Translations under genes and position numbers: made by a program
Part shown: piece by piece, positions 41,751 to 50,942 of the stretch
Numbering within the stretch: the first letter of the stretch is position 1
How the letters are laid out: the number at the start of each line of letters is the position of its first letter
The notes under the pieces: model-generated
What the model was told of the DNA's origin: nothing
Seen by the model: only the letters and a program-made list of their open reading frames with translations
Database searches by the model: none
Assembly (NCBI GenBank): GCA_017461585.1
Contig: JAFTYM010000043.1
Coordinates: forward strand, 1 to 58,168
DNA length: 58,168 nucleotides
DNA from: Oscillospiraceae bacterium
GTDB taxonomy: Bacteria > Bacillota > Clostridia > Oscillospirales > Oscillospiraceae
Reading direction: 5' to 3'

Positions 41751-42308
41751 TTAAAAAGTTTTATCGATACTCTCTTCAGCAGCCTTTAAAATTGCCTCCA
41801 CATCGTTTCCGATGACGTCAAGGAACTCTGCTGTGAAAAGCTGTGTTTCAGGGATGCCGTAAAATCCCTGTGCCATTGTTTTGATGTAGTTATATCCGAA
41901 ATCAGGAGTGAAAGGACCGCCGCAGGTGGATACAAAATACAGCTTTTTGCCCTTGCAAAGACCTTTGGGGATACCGTTTACATAGGTAAATGTTACGCCC
42001 GAAACCGTGATAGCTTCAATATAGTTTTTGAGAGAAGAGGGGAAGGACATATCCCAGAAAGGAGCTGCGATAACAATAGTTTCCGCATTTGCAAACTGAT
42101 TTGCGTAAGAGAGCATGGGATCGCCAAATTTGCCGCAGTGCAGGCATGTGTCGCGGTAAGCCAGCGTATCTTGGGTGAGTGCCTGTATGTTTTCCTTCTC
42201 AAGATTCAATTCGGTTATTTCACCGTCAAGCTTTGACAAAAGATGCTTTGCCAGACGGAGTGTTCTTGAGTCTTTGCGAACACATGCATTTATAAAAAGA
42301 ATACTCAT
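41751..42308 (-). CDS. NAD(P)H-dependent FMN oxidoreductase (flavodoxin-like, azoreductase family)
   Basis: A 185-residue flavodoxin-fold protein. The N terminus FINACVRKDSRTLRLAKHLL is the FMN phosphate loop, PFWDMSFPSSLKNYIEAIT is the isoalloxazine and dimer region, and VSTCGGPFTPDFGYNYI the second FMN loop. The family reduces quinones, azo dyes or nitro compounds; the native substrate is unknown. AAGG precedes ATG 42308; longer starts lack ribosome sites. Diverges from a DAHP synthase gene. Confidence 0.85.
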   Translation of the reverse strand: MSILFINACVRKDSRTLRLAKHLLSKLDGEITELNLEKENIQALTQDTLAYRDTCLHCGKFGDPMLSYANQFANAETIVIAAPFWDMSFPSSLKNYIEAITVSGVTFTYVNGIPKGLCKGKKLYFVSTCGGPFTPDFGYNYIKTMAQGFYGIPETQLFTAEFLDVIGNDVEAILKAAEESIDKTF

Positions 42309-42405
42309 TGCTGAAACCTTCATTTCATAGATTTTTGACCATTTTACCATACAATTACTATAACGGCAATCTGAAAAAATATGTTGAATTCGGCTGAATT
42401 AACTA

Positions 42406-42434
42406 TTGACTATACGAATTTAAAGTGCTAAAGT
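42406..42434 (+). promoter_or_regulatory. promoter of the second DAHP synthase
   Basis: TTGACT (42406-42411), 17 nt, TAAAGT (42429-42434). The short leader has no leader peptide or terminator. Confidence 0.65.
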
Positions 42435-42465
42435 ATCTATATTCAAAACAGCAGAGGTAAGCGTT

Positions 42466-43497
42466 ATGAAAAATATGAATTTTAAAAGAAAACTGCCGGT
42501 TCCCAAGGAGATCAAGGAGCAGTATCCTCTCACCGAGGAGCTTTCGAAGATAAAAGAGGCGCGGGATATTGAGATCGCTGATATTTTTACGGGCAAGAGC
42601 AGCAAAATGGTTCTTGTTATTGGTCCCTGCAGCGCAGACAGAGAGGATGCCGTGCTGGATTACTGCACCCGTCTTGCGAAGCTGCAGGATAAGGTAAAGG
42701 ACAAGCTTGTTCTCATTCCGCGCGTATATACAAATAAACCCCGAACAACAGGCGCAGGCTATAAGGGACTTCTGCATCAGCCTGATCCCGAGAAGCACGA
42801 GGACATGCTGGAGGGTGTTATTGCAATACGCCGCCTGCACACAAATGTTCTGGCACAGACGGGACTTTCCACAGCAGACGAGATGTTATATCCAGATAAT
42901 TACCGTTATCTGTCTGACCTGCTGTCTTATGTAGCCGTAGGTGCCAGAAGCGTGGAAAATCAGGAACACCGCCTGACAGCCAGCGGAATTGATATTCCGG
43001 TAGGCATGAAAAACCCCACCAGCGGCGATATTTCAGTAATGCTGAACTCTATTATGGCAGCACAGGGAAGCCACACTTTCATTTACCGCGGCTGGGAAGT
43101 TGAGACAACGGGTAATGAGCTGACACACGCCATTCTTCGCGGCTATGTAAACCGCCATGGTGAGGCCATCCCTAACTATCACTACGAAGAGCTTGAGAGC
43201 CTTTACAAGGCTTATGTGGATAAAAACCTCAAAAATCTTGCTCTTGTTGTGGATGCAAACCACTCCAACTCCGCTAAAAAGTATGAAGAGCAGCCGAGAA
43301 TTTGTAAAGAAGTGCTGCACTCATGCAGACATTCTGCACATATAAAATCCATGGTAAAAGGCTTTATGATAGAGTCTTACCTTGAAGGCGGCAGCCAGAA
43401 AATAGGCGAGGGTGTTTACGGAAAATCCATCACCGACCCCTGCATCGGCTGGGATGACACTTACCGCCTTGTATGCGATATTGCAGAGCTGATATAA
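42466..43497 (+). CDS. DAHP synthase, type I-alpha (AroG-like)
   Basis: A 343-residue isoenzyme of the entry step of the shikimate pathway, of the E. coli AroF/G/H subtype rather than the subtype in the aro operon. Motifs: VIGPCSADREDAVLDYC, PRVYTNKPRTTGAGYKGL, VAVGARSVENQEHR, VGMKNPTSGD and VVDANHSNSAKKYEEQ, which carry PEP, E4P and metal ligands. The N-terminal 45 residues form the extension that in E. coli makes the allosteric site for an aromatic amino acid. AGAGG precedes the ATG. Single gene; having two subtypes allows separate feedback and transcription control. Confidence 0.95.
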   Translation: MKNMNFKRKLPVPKEIKEQYPLTEELSKIKEARDIEIADIFTGKSSKMVLVIGPCSADREDAVLDYCTRLAKLQDKVKDKLVLIPRVYTNKPRTTGAGYKGLLHQPDPEKHEDMLEGVIAIRRLHTNVLAQTGLSTADEMLYPDNYRYLSDLLSYVAVGARSVENQEHRLTASGIDIPVGMKNPTSGDISVMLNSIMAAQGSHTFIYRGWEVETTGNELTHAILRGYVNRHGEAIPNYHYEELESLYKAYVDKNLKNLALVVDANHSNSAKKYEEQPRICKEVLHSCRHSAHIKSMVKGFMIESYLEGGSQKIGEGVYGKSITDPCIGWDDTYRLVCDIAELI

Positions 43498-43504
43498 AAC
43501 AAGT

Positions 43505-43540
43505 AACCGCAGCGCTATTTAGGCGCTGCGGTTTTTTATT
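43505..43540 (+). terminator. terminator of the second DAHP synthase
   Basis: 11-bp stem AACCGCAGCGC/GCGCTGCGGTT, 7-nt loop, then TTTTATTT. Confidence 0.9.
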
Positions 43541-43555
43541 TAGTATGGGGGTTAG

Positions 43556-43996
43556 TTATTCAAACCATTTTACTTTCATAACGAAGTTTTTAGCATCACG
43601 ATATCCTGCTTTTCCGTAATATCTTTCATGCAATTCGTCATTAACTGCTTGAAGTTCGATACAAGATGCCCCGATTTCTTTCACCTTGGTCTCAAGTGCA
43701 GAAAGAAGCTTACTTCCTAAACCTTTATTTTGATATTCATAAGCAATGATAATCTCTTCGAGTGTGTAGCCTAATATGTCATCGTATTGTTTAAAATATC
43801 CCATGACAAAGCCCAGTACCGTACCGTCATCATCTTTCATAATCAACGAATAAGCGTTATCTATTGTAAGTACTTGATGAATTCTCTTTTTTGCGGTTAA
43901 TTCTGTCCAACAACTGTCTTCATGGTTATTATAGTAATCTATATATAATGGGATAACTAAATCAATATCTTCTGTTTTCATTACTTCAATCAGCAT
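43556..43996 (-). CDS. GNAT-family N-acetyltransferase
   Basis: A 146-residue acetyl-CoA-dependent acetyltransferase fold. IIAYEYQNKGLGSKLLSALE is motif A with the pyrophosphate loop (Q-x-x-G-x-G), and ELQAVNDELHERYYGKAGY the C-terminal motif B. GGAGA stands 8 nt before ATG 43996; the longer frame to 44023 has no ribosome site. Substrate unknown. The sequence is more A/T-rich than its neighbours. Confidence 0.88.
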   Translation of the reverse strand: MLIEVMKTEDIDLVIPLYIDYYNNHEDSCWTELTAKKRIHQVLTIDNAYSLIMKDDDGTVLGFVMGYFKQYDDILGYTLEEIIIAYEYQNKGLGSKLLSALETKVKEIGASCIELQAVNDELHERYYGKAGYRDAKNFVMKVKWFE

Positions 43997-44122
43997 ATAA
44001 ATGTCTCCGTTCCATAAATTCAAAACTTTTTGATATTATATCACAATCACGCAAGTAGGGAAGAGATGAATTATAGGGTTTTCGGATGATTAAAAGCATA
44101 GCTCAACAAGAACGAGCGCAAT

Positions 44123-44208
44123 TTGACATTGGGATGAGGATGAGTATAATTTTGTTAGGACATCCTAATGGATGTGCTTTTTATCAGAAATATGTTAGGG
44201 CATACTAA
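44123..44208 (+). promoter_or_regulatory. strong promoter with paired operators, CydDC-like operon
   Basis: Consensus TTGACA (44123-44128), 16 nt, consensus TATAAT (44145-44150). Operator 1, TTAGGACATCCTAA (44155-44168), is a perfect palindrome at the predicted start of transcription; operator 2, TTAGGGCATACTAA (44195-44208), is an imperfect copy centred exactly 40 bp downstream. Both are preceded by G. The half-site TTAGG/CCTAA recalls DtxR/IdeR-type iron operators, although the spacing differs. Such a strong promoter must be repressed. Confidence 0.75.
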
Positions 44209-44220
44209 CGGAAATAGGAA

Positions 44221-45969
44221 TTGATTAGAATGATGATAAACAAGAGGCTTATAGCCGCTGTTCCCGAAAGCAAAAAGTTTATTGCGGGAAATGTAGTATG
44301 TCAATGGATATCACTGGCTGCAAATATAACGATGATGGGGAGCATTACGGCGTTTTTGATGAAGCTGTTTGAAAAAACAGCAGACACAGGAGATGTTGTT
44401 CGTACTGTCATTATTACGGCTGTTGCGGTAGCTGTGCGTTTTTTATGTACCACGCTGGCAAGCAAAATGAGCTATTTGTCTTCAAAAGCGGTAAAGAAAA
44501 CGCTGAGAGAGATGATATATAAAAAGCTGCTGCGCCTTGGCAGCGGATACAAGGAAAAAGTCAATACTTCTGAGGTCGTACAGGTTGCCGTTGAGGGCGT
44601 TGACCAACTGGAAACATATTTCGGTCAGTATCTGCCGCAGTTTTTCTATGCGATGCTTGCGCCTGTTACGCTTTTTGCTGTGCTGTGCTTTGTAAGTGTC
44701 CCGTGCGCTGTAGTGCTGCTTATTTGTGTTCCTTTGATACCGGTGGCTATTGTTGCGGTGCAGCGTTGGGCTAAAAAGCTTTTGAGCAAATATTGGGGAC
44801 AGTATACTGCCCTTGGTGATACATTCCTTGAAAATCTTCAGGGACTTACAACTACGAAAATATACCGTGCCGACGAGTTTAAGCATCGGGAAATGAATGA
44901 GCAATCTGAGAATTTTCGCAAAATCACAATGAAAGTGCTTACGATGCAGCTCAACTCCATTACGATCATGGATCTTATAGCATACGGTGGAGCGGCTGTG
45001 GGTGTGATTATGGCGTCTTTACAGTTTGCATCGGGAAAAATTGATCTTGCGGGATGTCTTTTGATTGTTTTGCTTGCTGCGGATTTCTTTATTCCAATGC
45101 GTCTTTTGGGGTCATTTTTTCATATAGCAATGAACGGAATGGCTGCAAGTGACAAAATATTCCGGCTGCTGGATATTGAAGACAGTAAGGAGAAACACCT
45201 GTACGTACCTGAGGATTGTACCATAAGGTGTTCTGATCTGCGCTTTTCTTATGACGGAAGCCGCGAAATATTGCATGGTATAGATATGCTGTTTCCGATG
45301 GGGAGCTTTACGGCCATAGTGGGTGAATCGGGATGCGGAAAGTCTACAGTTTCGGCAGTTCTTATGGGAAAGAATAAGAATTATAGGGGAAGTGTGACGG
45401 TCGGCGGAGCAGTGCTTTCTGAGTTGTCGGAAGAAAGCGTTCTGGAAAACTTTACATACATCACGCACCAAAGTTATCTGTTCAAAGGTACTGTCCGGGA
45501 CAATTTGCTTATGGGGCGACAGGATGCCTCTGATGAGGAACTGTGGCAGATCCTTGAAAGGGTCAATCTTGCTGCATTTATAAAAAGTGAAAATGGACTT
45601 GATACACAGCTTGCAGAAAAGGCGTCCAACCTGTCCGGGGGACAGTGTCAGCGCCTTGCTCTTGCAAGAGCGCTGCTGCATGACAGCCCTGTATATATCT
45701 TTGATGAAGCAACATCAAACATAGATGTGGAAAGCGAAAATGACATAATGCGCGAAATCTATGCTTTGGCAAAGCATAAAACAGTTGTGCTGATATCGCA
45801 CCGACTTGCCAATGTAACAGGGGCGGACAATATTTATGTTATGGCCGGAGGACGTGTTGCAGAGAGCGGAGATCACAGCTCACTGCTTGAAAAAAGCGGA
45901 GTGTATGCAAAACTTTGGAATGCACAGCAAAGTCTTGAAAACTATGGAAAGGGTGGTGAGAACATATGA
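44221..45969 (+). CDS. ABC exporter half-transporter, CydD-like
   Basis: A 582-residue fused membrane/ATPase protein: six transmembrane helices (about 20-300), then an ATPase domain with Walker A GESGCGKST, signature LSGGQCQRLALARAL, Walker B VYIFDEATSNID and H-loop ISHRLAN. It is most like CydD/CydC exporters, which in E. coli export glutathione and cysteine and are needed for cytochrome bd and heme. No cydAB gene is in the window and the host looks anaerobic, so another substrate is possible. It overlaps the second half-transporter by 4 nt. The start used (TTG at 44221) is uncertain; ATG at 44230 or 44233 are alternatives. Confidence 0.85.
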   Translation: MIRMMINKRLIAAVPESKKFIAGNVVCQWISLAANITMMGSITAFLMKLFEKTADTGDVVRTVIITAVAVAVRFLCTTLASKMSYLSSKAVKKTLREMIYKKLLRLGSGYKEKVNTSEVVQVAVEGVDQLETYFGQYLPQFFYAMLAPVTLFAVLCFVSVPCAVVLLICVPLIPVAIVAVQRWAKKLLSKYWGQYTALGDTFLENLQGLTTTKIYRADEFKHREMNEQSENFRKITMKVLTMQLNSITIMDLIAYGGAAVGVIMASLQFASGKIDLAGCLLIVLLAADFFIPMRLLGSFFHIAMNGMAASDKIFRLLDIEDSKEKHLYVPEDCTIRCSDLRFSYDGSREILHGIDMLFPMGSFTAIVGESGCGKSTVSAVLMGKNKNYRGSVTVGGAVLSELSEESVLENFTYITHQSYLFKGTVRDNLLMGRQDASDEELWQILERVNLAAFIKSENGLDTQLAEKASNLSGGQCQRLALARALLHDSPVYIFDEATSNIDVESENDIMREIYALAKHKTVVLISHRLANVTGADNIYVMAGGRVAESGDHSSLLEKSGVYAKLWNAQQSLENYGKGGENI

Positions 45970-47624
45970 AAAAGAGAAGCGGATTTAATGTGATGATGCG
46001 ATTGATAGGCTTGGTGAGACCCCTTGCAGGATTTATGGTTCTCGCCATTCTTATGGGGCTTATAGGTAATTTATGTGCATCCTTCATAACAGTTTTCGGA
46101 GGGCTGGCAGCAGCAAAGCTGACAGGCTTTGACATCCCTGCGGCAATGGGCGTGCTGTTTGTGATAACGGTACTTTTTGCGGTGGTGAGAGGTGTGCTCA
46201 GATATGCTGAGCAGGCATGCAACCACTATATTGCTTTTAAGCTACTTTCCCTTATACGAGACAAAGTATTCGGCGCATTGAGAAAGCTTTGTCCTGCTAA
46301 GCTGGAAGGGAAGGATAAAGGTGACCTGATATCCGTAATAACATCGGATATTGAGCTTTTGGAAGTGTTTTATGCTCACACGATCTCGCCTGTAATTATA
46401 GCGGTTCTGTTTTGCGCGGTAATGTGTGTATTTATAGGCAGCTACAGCGTATATCTCGCTCTGATAGCGCTGGCGGCATATATCTGCGTGGGACTTGTAA
46501 TACCTGTTGTGACGTCAAAGGTCAGCGGTGATGACGGCTTGAATTTCCGCCGTGGTGCAGGAGAGCTGGCTGCTTTTGTCCTTGACAGCCTGCGTGGACT
46601 GTCGGAGATACTGCAGTTCGGACAGGGAGAAAAACGTCTGGCAGAGATGAATAAGCGTACGGATGAACTGTCGGCTGATGAAAAACGTATGAAACGAACA
46701 GCAGGAAGAAACAGCGCGGTTACAAATACTGTCATTCTGCTGTTTGATCTTGCGATGCTGTTTACATCTGCTGTGATGTATCAGAATGGTGAGCTTCAGT
46801 TTGACGGTGTTCTGATACCGACGATTGCGCTCATGAGCTCTTTTGGACCATGCGTTGCTTTGGCTGCGTTGGGAAGTACGCTGCAGAACACATTTGCGGC
46901 CGGAAACCGTGTGCTTGATATTCTTGATGAAACTCCCGTCACAGAGGAGGTAAGCGGCAAAGCAAAGGTGGTATTTGACGGCGCTTCTGCTGAAAGTGTT
47001 ACCTTTGCTTACGGTGAAGAACAGATACTGAACGAACTTTCCGTGGAAATACCAAAGGGACGTGTTGTGGGTATCACAGGCAGAAGCGGCAGCGGAAAAT
47101 CCACGCTCCTTAAGCTGTTTATGCGTTTTTGGAAAGTGCAGGGAGGCAGCGTGAAGATATCAGGTACGGATGTGGAAGAGATAAATACTGATGACCTGCG
47201 CTGCATGGAGAGCTTTGTTACTCAGGAGACTCATCTTTTCCGTGACAGCATACGAAATAATCTGCTGATTGCAAAGCGAAATGCAACTGATGAGGAACTG
47301 ACAGCGGCCTGTAAAAAGGCGTCAGTACATGATTTTATCATGACGCTGCCTGAAGGATACGATACATCGGTAGGAGAACTTGGTGATACGTTGTCAGGCG
47401 GAGAGCGGCAGAGGTTGGGACTGGCAAGAGCATTTTTGCACGATGCGGATCTTATGCTGCTTGATGAGCCTACGTCTAATCTTGACAGTCTGAATGAGGC
47501 GGTAATATTGAAATCGTTACACGAAGAACGTGAAGATAAAACCGTAATACTGGTTTCTCACAGAGCGTCTACAATGCGAATAGCCGATAAATGCTACTCT
47601 GTAGAACGCGGGAGGGTAAGCTGA
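45966..47624 (+). CDS. ABC exporter half-transporter, CydC-like
   Basis: A 552-residue partner of the preceding protein with the same layout: six helices (about 10-310), Walker A GRSGSGKST, signature LSGGERQRLGLARAF, Walker B LMLLDEPTSNLD and H-loop VSHRAST. It presumably forms a heterodimer with the first half. Its ATG overlaps the upstream stop (ATGA) and its stop overlaps the next gene's ATG (TGATG), so three genes are translationally coupled. Confidence 0.87.
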   Translation: MKKRSGFNVMMRLIGLVRPLAGFMVLAILMGLIGNLCASFITVFGGLAAAKLTGFDIPAAMGVLFVITVLFAVVRGVLRYAEQACNHYIAFKLLSLIRDKVFGALRKLCPAKLEGKDKGDLISVITSDIELLEVFYAHTISPVIIAVLFCAVMCVFIGSYSVYLALIALAAYICVGLVIPVVTSKVSGDDGLNFRRGAGELAAFVLDSLRGLSEILQFGQGEKRLAEMNKRTDELSADEKRMKRTAGRNSAVTNTVILLFDLAMLFTSAVMYQNGELQFDGVLIPTIALMSSFGPCVALAALGSTLQNTFAAGNRVLDILDETPVTEEVSGKAKVVFDGASAESVTFAYGEEQILNELSVEIPKGRVVGITGRSGSGKSTLLKLFMRFWKVQGGSVKISGTDVEEINTDDLRCMESFVTQETHLFRDSIRNNLLIAKRNATDEELTAACKKASVHDFIMTLPEGYDTSVGELGDTLSGGERQRLGLARAFLHDADLMLLDEPTSNLDSLNEAVILKSLHEEREDKTVILVSHRASTMRIADKCYSVERGRVS

Positions 47625-47959
47625 TGGACGGTATTTCCGAAAAGAGAGAACGGGAGAAAAAGACTGTTTCCGAGATGATCACTCTGTATTGCAGGAAAAA
47701 TCACGGATCAAAACATACCTTGTGCGATAAGTGTGCAGAGATTAAAAGCTATGCATATCAGCGAATTGATAAATGCCCGTTTATGGAGACAAAAACGTTT
47801 TGCTCAAATTGTAAAGTCCATTGTTACAAGCCTGAGATGCGGGAAAAAATCAAAGCGGTCATGCGTTTCTCGGGACCGAGAATGATATTTATCCATCCTG
47901 TAATGGCAGTTCGTCATGTAATTGAGAGTAAACGTGAGAGGCGAAGATTGGAGAAATAA
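47624..47959 (+). CDS. YgbA-family (nitrous oxide-stimulated promoter) protein
   Basis: A 111-residue cytoplasmic protein of the YgbA_NO family. Its conserved cysteines are in TLCDKCAEIKSYAYQRIDKC and FCSNCKVHCYKP, a pattern that suggests a metal or iron-sulfur site; the C terminus is strongly basic. In E. coli ygbA is controlled by the nitric-oxide regulator NsrR and linked to iron-sulfur cluster repair. GGAGGG stands 7 nt before ATG 47624, and the start overlaps the exporter stop. Its place in this operon hints that the exporter responds to iron, heme or nitrosative stress. Confidence 0.85.
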   Translation: MDGISEKREREKKTVSEMITLYCRKNHGSKHTLCDKCAEIKSYAYQRIDKCPFMETKTFCSNCKVHCYKPEMREKIKAVMRFSGPRMIFIHPVMAVRHVIESKRERRRLEK

Positions 47960-47961
47960 TT

Positions 47962-48348
47962 ATGAATATAAAGAAAGTATTCTGGATAGTGCTTGGGTGC
48001 ATTGGAGTCGGTCTCGGTGCAGTAGGCGCAGTAGTGCCTCTGCTTCCTGCATTTCCGTTTTTACTTTTGGCTGCCTTCAGCTTTGCCAAGAGCTCAGAGA
48101 GAGTACATAACTGGTTTACCGGTACAAAGCTTTATAAGGATAATCTTGAGGATTACGTTGCCGGAAGAGGCATGACATGGAAAACCAAAATCCGTATCAT
48201 GATAACGGTCACTGTACTTATGTCTATCGGATTTATAATGATGAGTCGTGTTCCGGTTGGGCGTATAATACTTGCCTGTGTCTGGGCGTTTCATATCATT
48301 TACTTTATTTTTGGGGTCAAAACGATCCATGAACAAACTGATAAATAA
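47962..48348 (+). CDS. YbaN-family (DUF454) inner-membrane protein
   Basis: A 128-residue membrane protein with two N-terminal helices joined by the family motif GAVVPLLPAFPFLLLAAFSFAKSSER (positions about 22-48; read in parts), then two more C-terminal helices (about 72-115). DUF454 members have no firm function; some are in iron- or heme-related operons. The start is 2 nt after the ygbA-like stop, so it is the last gene of the operon, followed by the terminator at 48350. Confidence 0.87.
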   Translation: MNIKKVFWIVLGCIGVGLGAVGAVVPLLPAFPFLLLAAFSFAKSSERVHNWFTGTKLYKDNLEDYVAGRGMTWKTKIRIMITVTVLMSIGFIMMSRVPVGRIILACVWAFHIIYFIFGVKTIHEQTDK

Positions 48349-48349
48349 G

Positions 48350-48384
48350 AAAAAGCCGTTAGGGATATACCCTAACGGCTTTTT
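48350..48384. terminator. bidirectional terminator
   Basis: 15-bp perfect stem AAAAAGCCGTTAGGG/CCCTAACGGCTTTTT, loop ATATA, between the converging ybaN-like and glycyl radical enzyme genes. Confidence 0.92.
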
Positions 48385-48394
48385 ATGTATAAAC

Positions 48395-50845
48395 TTAGAT
48401 GTTGTGCTCAGCTCTGGAGATGATGTCTTCCTGCATTGCAGGTGTCATATCTACGAAGTAAGCGGAGAAGCCTGCGATACGAACAACCAGGTTGTGGAAG
48501 TCGTCAGGTCTTTCCTGAGCCTTTCTCAAAGTCTCAGCGTCAACAACGTTGTACTGAACTTCCATACCGCCCTGCTCAAAGTAAGCCTTTGTTACATCGA
48601 TGAGCTTTGTAACGCCATCGTTTGCACGAAGAGCTGTGGGATGGATCTTGAGGTTAAGAGCCATACCGTCCATGAAGTGAGAGTGGTCAAATGTTGTGGA
48701 AGATACGAATACAGCTGTGGGACCGTTTACGTCACGACCCTGTGCAGGGCTGGATGCGTCAGCGATAGGATCGCCTGTTCTGCGTCCGTCGGGAGTTGCC
48801 CATGTGATCTCACCCTGAACAACGTGGTCGGAAGCACCGAAGGTTCCGCACTTATATGTTGTGCAGCGGTGTGTGGAGTACTTTCTGGACAGGTTGTAGT
48901 ACAGGTCGATAACATACTTCATTTCCATATCTGCGTAAGGATCTGCATTGCCGTAGTGAGGAACCTCGTTGAGGATTCTCTGACGGAGAGGCTCGTAGCC
49001 TTCCCAGTTTGCAAGGAGAGCCTTCATGTACTCGTCAGCTGTGATGAGCTTCTTGTCGAATACCATGTACTTGATAGCTGTAAGGCTGTCTGCTGTTGTA
49101 GCAAGACCTGTAGCTGTGCCGCCGTAGGAGTTGTACTTAGCGCCGCCCTCAGAAACGTCCTTACCGGATTCCATACAGCCTGTTGTGGAGATGGAGAGGT
49201 TGGGGAAGGGGAAGAGTCTGGGGAACTCGTGCTCTGTGTAGTTGTTAAGAGTTGCAGACCATGTGAGCATCCAGTCGGAGATCTTCTCAAATGCTGCACG
49301 TACTTCGTCCATGGACTTCATGTCTTTGAAGTGACCGGAGCAAACCTTGTCAGGAGCCTTAGCGCCGTTGATGGGGTTAACACCGTTGTTAAGAGCCATC
49401 ATAAGACCGATTGCCCAGTAGATACCGCTGTGACCCATGGAAGAACCGTTGGGAGCGGGATAGTCGTTACCGGAACCTGTGATCTCCTGACAGCCGATGA
49501 ATGCGAAGTTTCTTGCGTCCTCAAGCTCGAAGTTCAGCTCCTGCATAAGAGCGGGAACGATAACTTCGTCGTTCTGGATGAGGGGCAGACCGCCGACGCG
49601 CATGGATGTAGCCATTGCGCACTCCCAAATCTCTTTGGGTGTGTTCTTGGAGCAGCGGAGAGAAACTGTGGGCTCGTGGAGTTCCATACGGCTCATAGCT
49701 TCGAGAACCATGTAGGATACGGGGTTTGTTGCATCCTCACCTGTCTCAGGGATCATACCGCCGATTGTTGTGTGCTGACCGAGGTGACCGATACCTGCTG
49801 TCTGCTGTGTCTTGCCGAAGCCGCCGCCGTAGAAGGTGTTGATCTTCAGGAAGAATGCGTCAACAAGCTCCTGTGCTTCGTCGAGAGTCATTGTGCCTTC
49901 CTCAAGCTCTTTCTTGAGGTACGGCCATGTGTACTGGTCAAAACGACCCATGGATGTAACACCGGGATCGTTGTCTACCTTGAGGAATACGTTGTAGATC
50001 ATGACCTGCTGGAGAGCTTCCCAGAATGTACGTGCGGGCTTCTCTGCGATCCAGTCAAGACCTGTTGCCATCTTCTCAAGCTCTGCCTTGCGCTCAGGTG
50101 TTTCAGCTGTAAGAGCCTTCTCACGAGCAAGGTCAGCATAGCGGCGTGTCATTGTGATAGCGCCGTCGCAAGCTACTGTTGCAGCCTTGTAGAACATGTA
50201 CTTGCCCATGTTGTCGCCCTGAACGTTGCCCTCGTGCTCATCCAGCCAATCCTGAGCCTGCTTGCGGATGTCGCCGTAACCACGCTTGAGGATGTTCTGG
50301 AAACCGGGAGTCAGGTGTCCGGGAGGCATCATAACGGGGAAACCGCCGATCTTGCCGTAGTCTGTAGCCTGAAGTGCGAAGAATTCGCGTGCTCCGTCGG
50401 GCAGCCACTCTTCAGGAATCTGCTGACCGTAAACGGACATCTGCTCCTTGAAAATTCTGCGGAGCTCTTTAAGATCATCGGGGTGGATAGCCAGCTTCTG
50501 GTGAGAGTAGAACGGATCGTCATCGGGAGCATGGTGAAGGCCATCTTCTTCGATGGGCCATGTGTTCTCAATGTCAGCCATGAGCCACATGTGTCCGAAT
50601 GCGGCACCCCAACCTTTGTTACCCATGTCACCTACAAAATACTCATCTTCACGAATGTCGATGGGCATGTTGGAGATAACATGAAGGGAGATGTAGGGCT
50701 TCTGAAGCATGGGGGGGAAGTTATAATACTTCTGCTTTGCTTCGTGCTGCAGGCGAGCCTTTTCAGCATCTGCAACGATTACTCTGTCACGAACTTTATC
50801 GCGCATTCTTGCGATACGGTCTGTGTAGGGTCTAAAAGTGTACAT
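48395..50845 (-). CDS. glycyl radical enzyme of unassigned type (PFL/dehydratase family)
   Basis: An 816-residue oxygen-sensitive enzyme that works by a stored glycyl radical. The radical site is RIAGFSAYF with Gly792, 25 residues from the end. The active-site loop is GCQE with Cys452 (thiyl radical) and Glu454: C-x-E is the pattern of the dehydratase/eliminase/decarboxylase members, not the Cys-Cys pair of pyruvate formate-lyase. The residues after it (ITGSGNDYPAPNG) differ from the GCVEP of glycerol, choline and hydroxyproline enzymes, so no substrate can be assigned. Codon use is strongly biased, so it is likely abundant. No radical-SAM activase gene lies in the window; it must be activated by one from elsewhere. 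A long 5' leader carries a palindrome near the -10 box. Confidence 0.88.
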   Translation of the reverse strand: MYTFRPYTDRIARMRDKVRDRVIVADAEKARLQHEAKQKYYNFPPMLQKPYISLHVISNMPIDIREDEYFVGDMGNKGWGAAFGHMWLMADIENTWPIEEDGLHHAPDDDPFYSHQKLAIHPDDLKELRRIFKEQMSVYGQQIPEEWLPDGAREFFALQATDYGKIGGFPVMMPPGHLTPGFQNILKRGYGDIRKQAQDWLDEHEGNVQGDNMGKYMFYKAATVACDGAITMTRRYADLAREKALTAETPERKAELEKMATGLDWIAEKPARTFWEALQQVMIYNVFLKVDNDPGVTSMGRFDQYTWPYLKKELEEGTMTLDEAQELVDAFFLKINTFYGGGFGKTQQTAGIGHLGQHTTIGGMIPETGEDATNPVSYMVLEAMSRMELHEPTVSLRCSKNTPKEIWECAMATSMRVGGLPLIQNDEVIVPALMQELNFELEDARNFAFIGCQEITGSGNDYPAPNGSSMGHSGIYWAIGLMMALNNGVNPINGAKAPDKVCSGHFKDMKSMDEVRAAFEKISDWMLTWSATLNNYTEHEFPRLFPFPNLSISTTGCMESGKDVSEGGAKYNSYGGTATGLATTADSLTAIKYMVFDKKLITADEYMKALLANWEGYEPLRQRILNEVPHYGNADPYADMEMKYVIDLYYNLSRKYSTHRCTTYKCGTFGASDHVVQGEITWATPDGRRTGDPIADASSPAQGRDVNGPTAVFVSSTTFDHSHFMDGMALNLKIHPTALRANDGVTKLIDVTKAYFEQGGMEVQYNVVDAETLRKAQERPDDFHNLVVRIAGFSAYFVDMTPAMQEDIISRAEHNI

Positions 50846-50942
50846 AGCAATAGTTCCTCACATAATAGAGTAGTAATTATTTTCGTCCCTCTCCAAGGAC
50901 GTGGGTGCGAACTTGCCGCAATAACCCATTTTTAATGACAAC

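Noticed and set aside
41633-41815. 60-codon plus-strand frame between rny and the flavoprotein gene
   Set aside because: Runs across the rny -35 region and a terminator hairpin; no ribosome site and low complexity.
48272-50935. Open frame of 887 codons on the plus strand
   Set aside because: It is the antisense shadow of the glycyl radical enzyme gene. The translation is Cys- and Val-rich with no motif, and the strong codon bias of the real gene keeps the opposite frame open.
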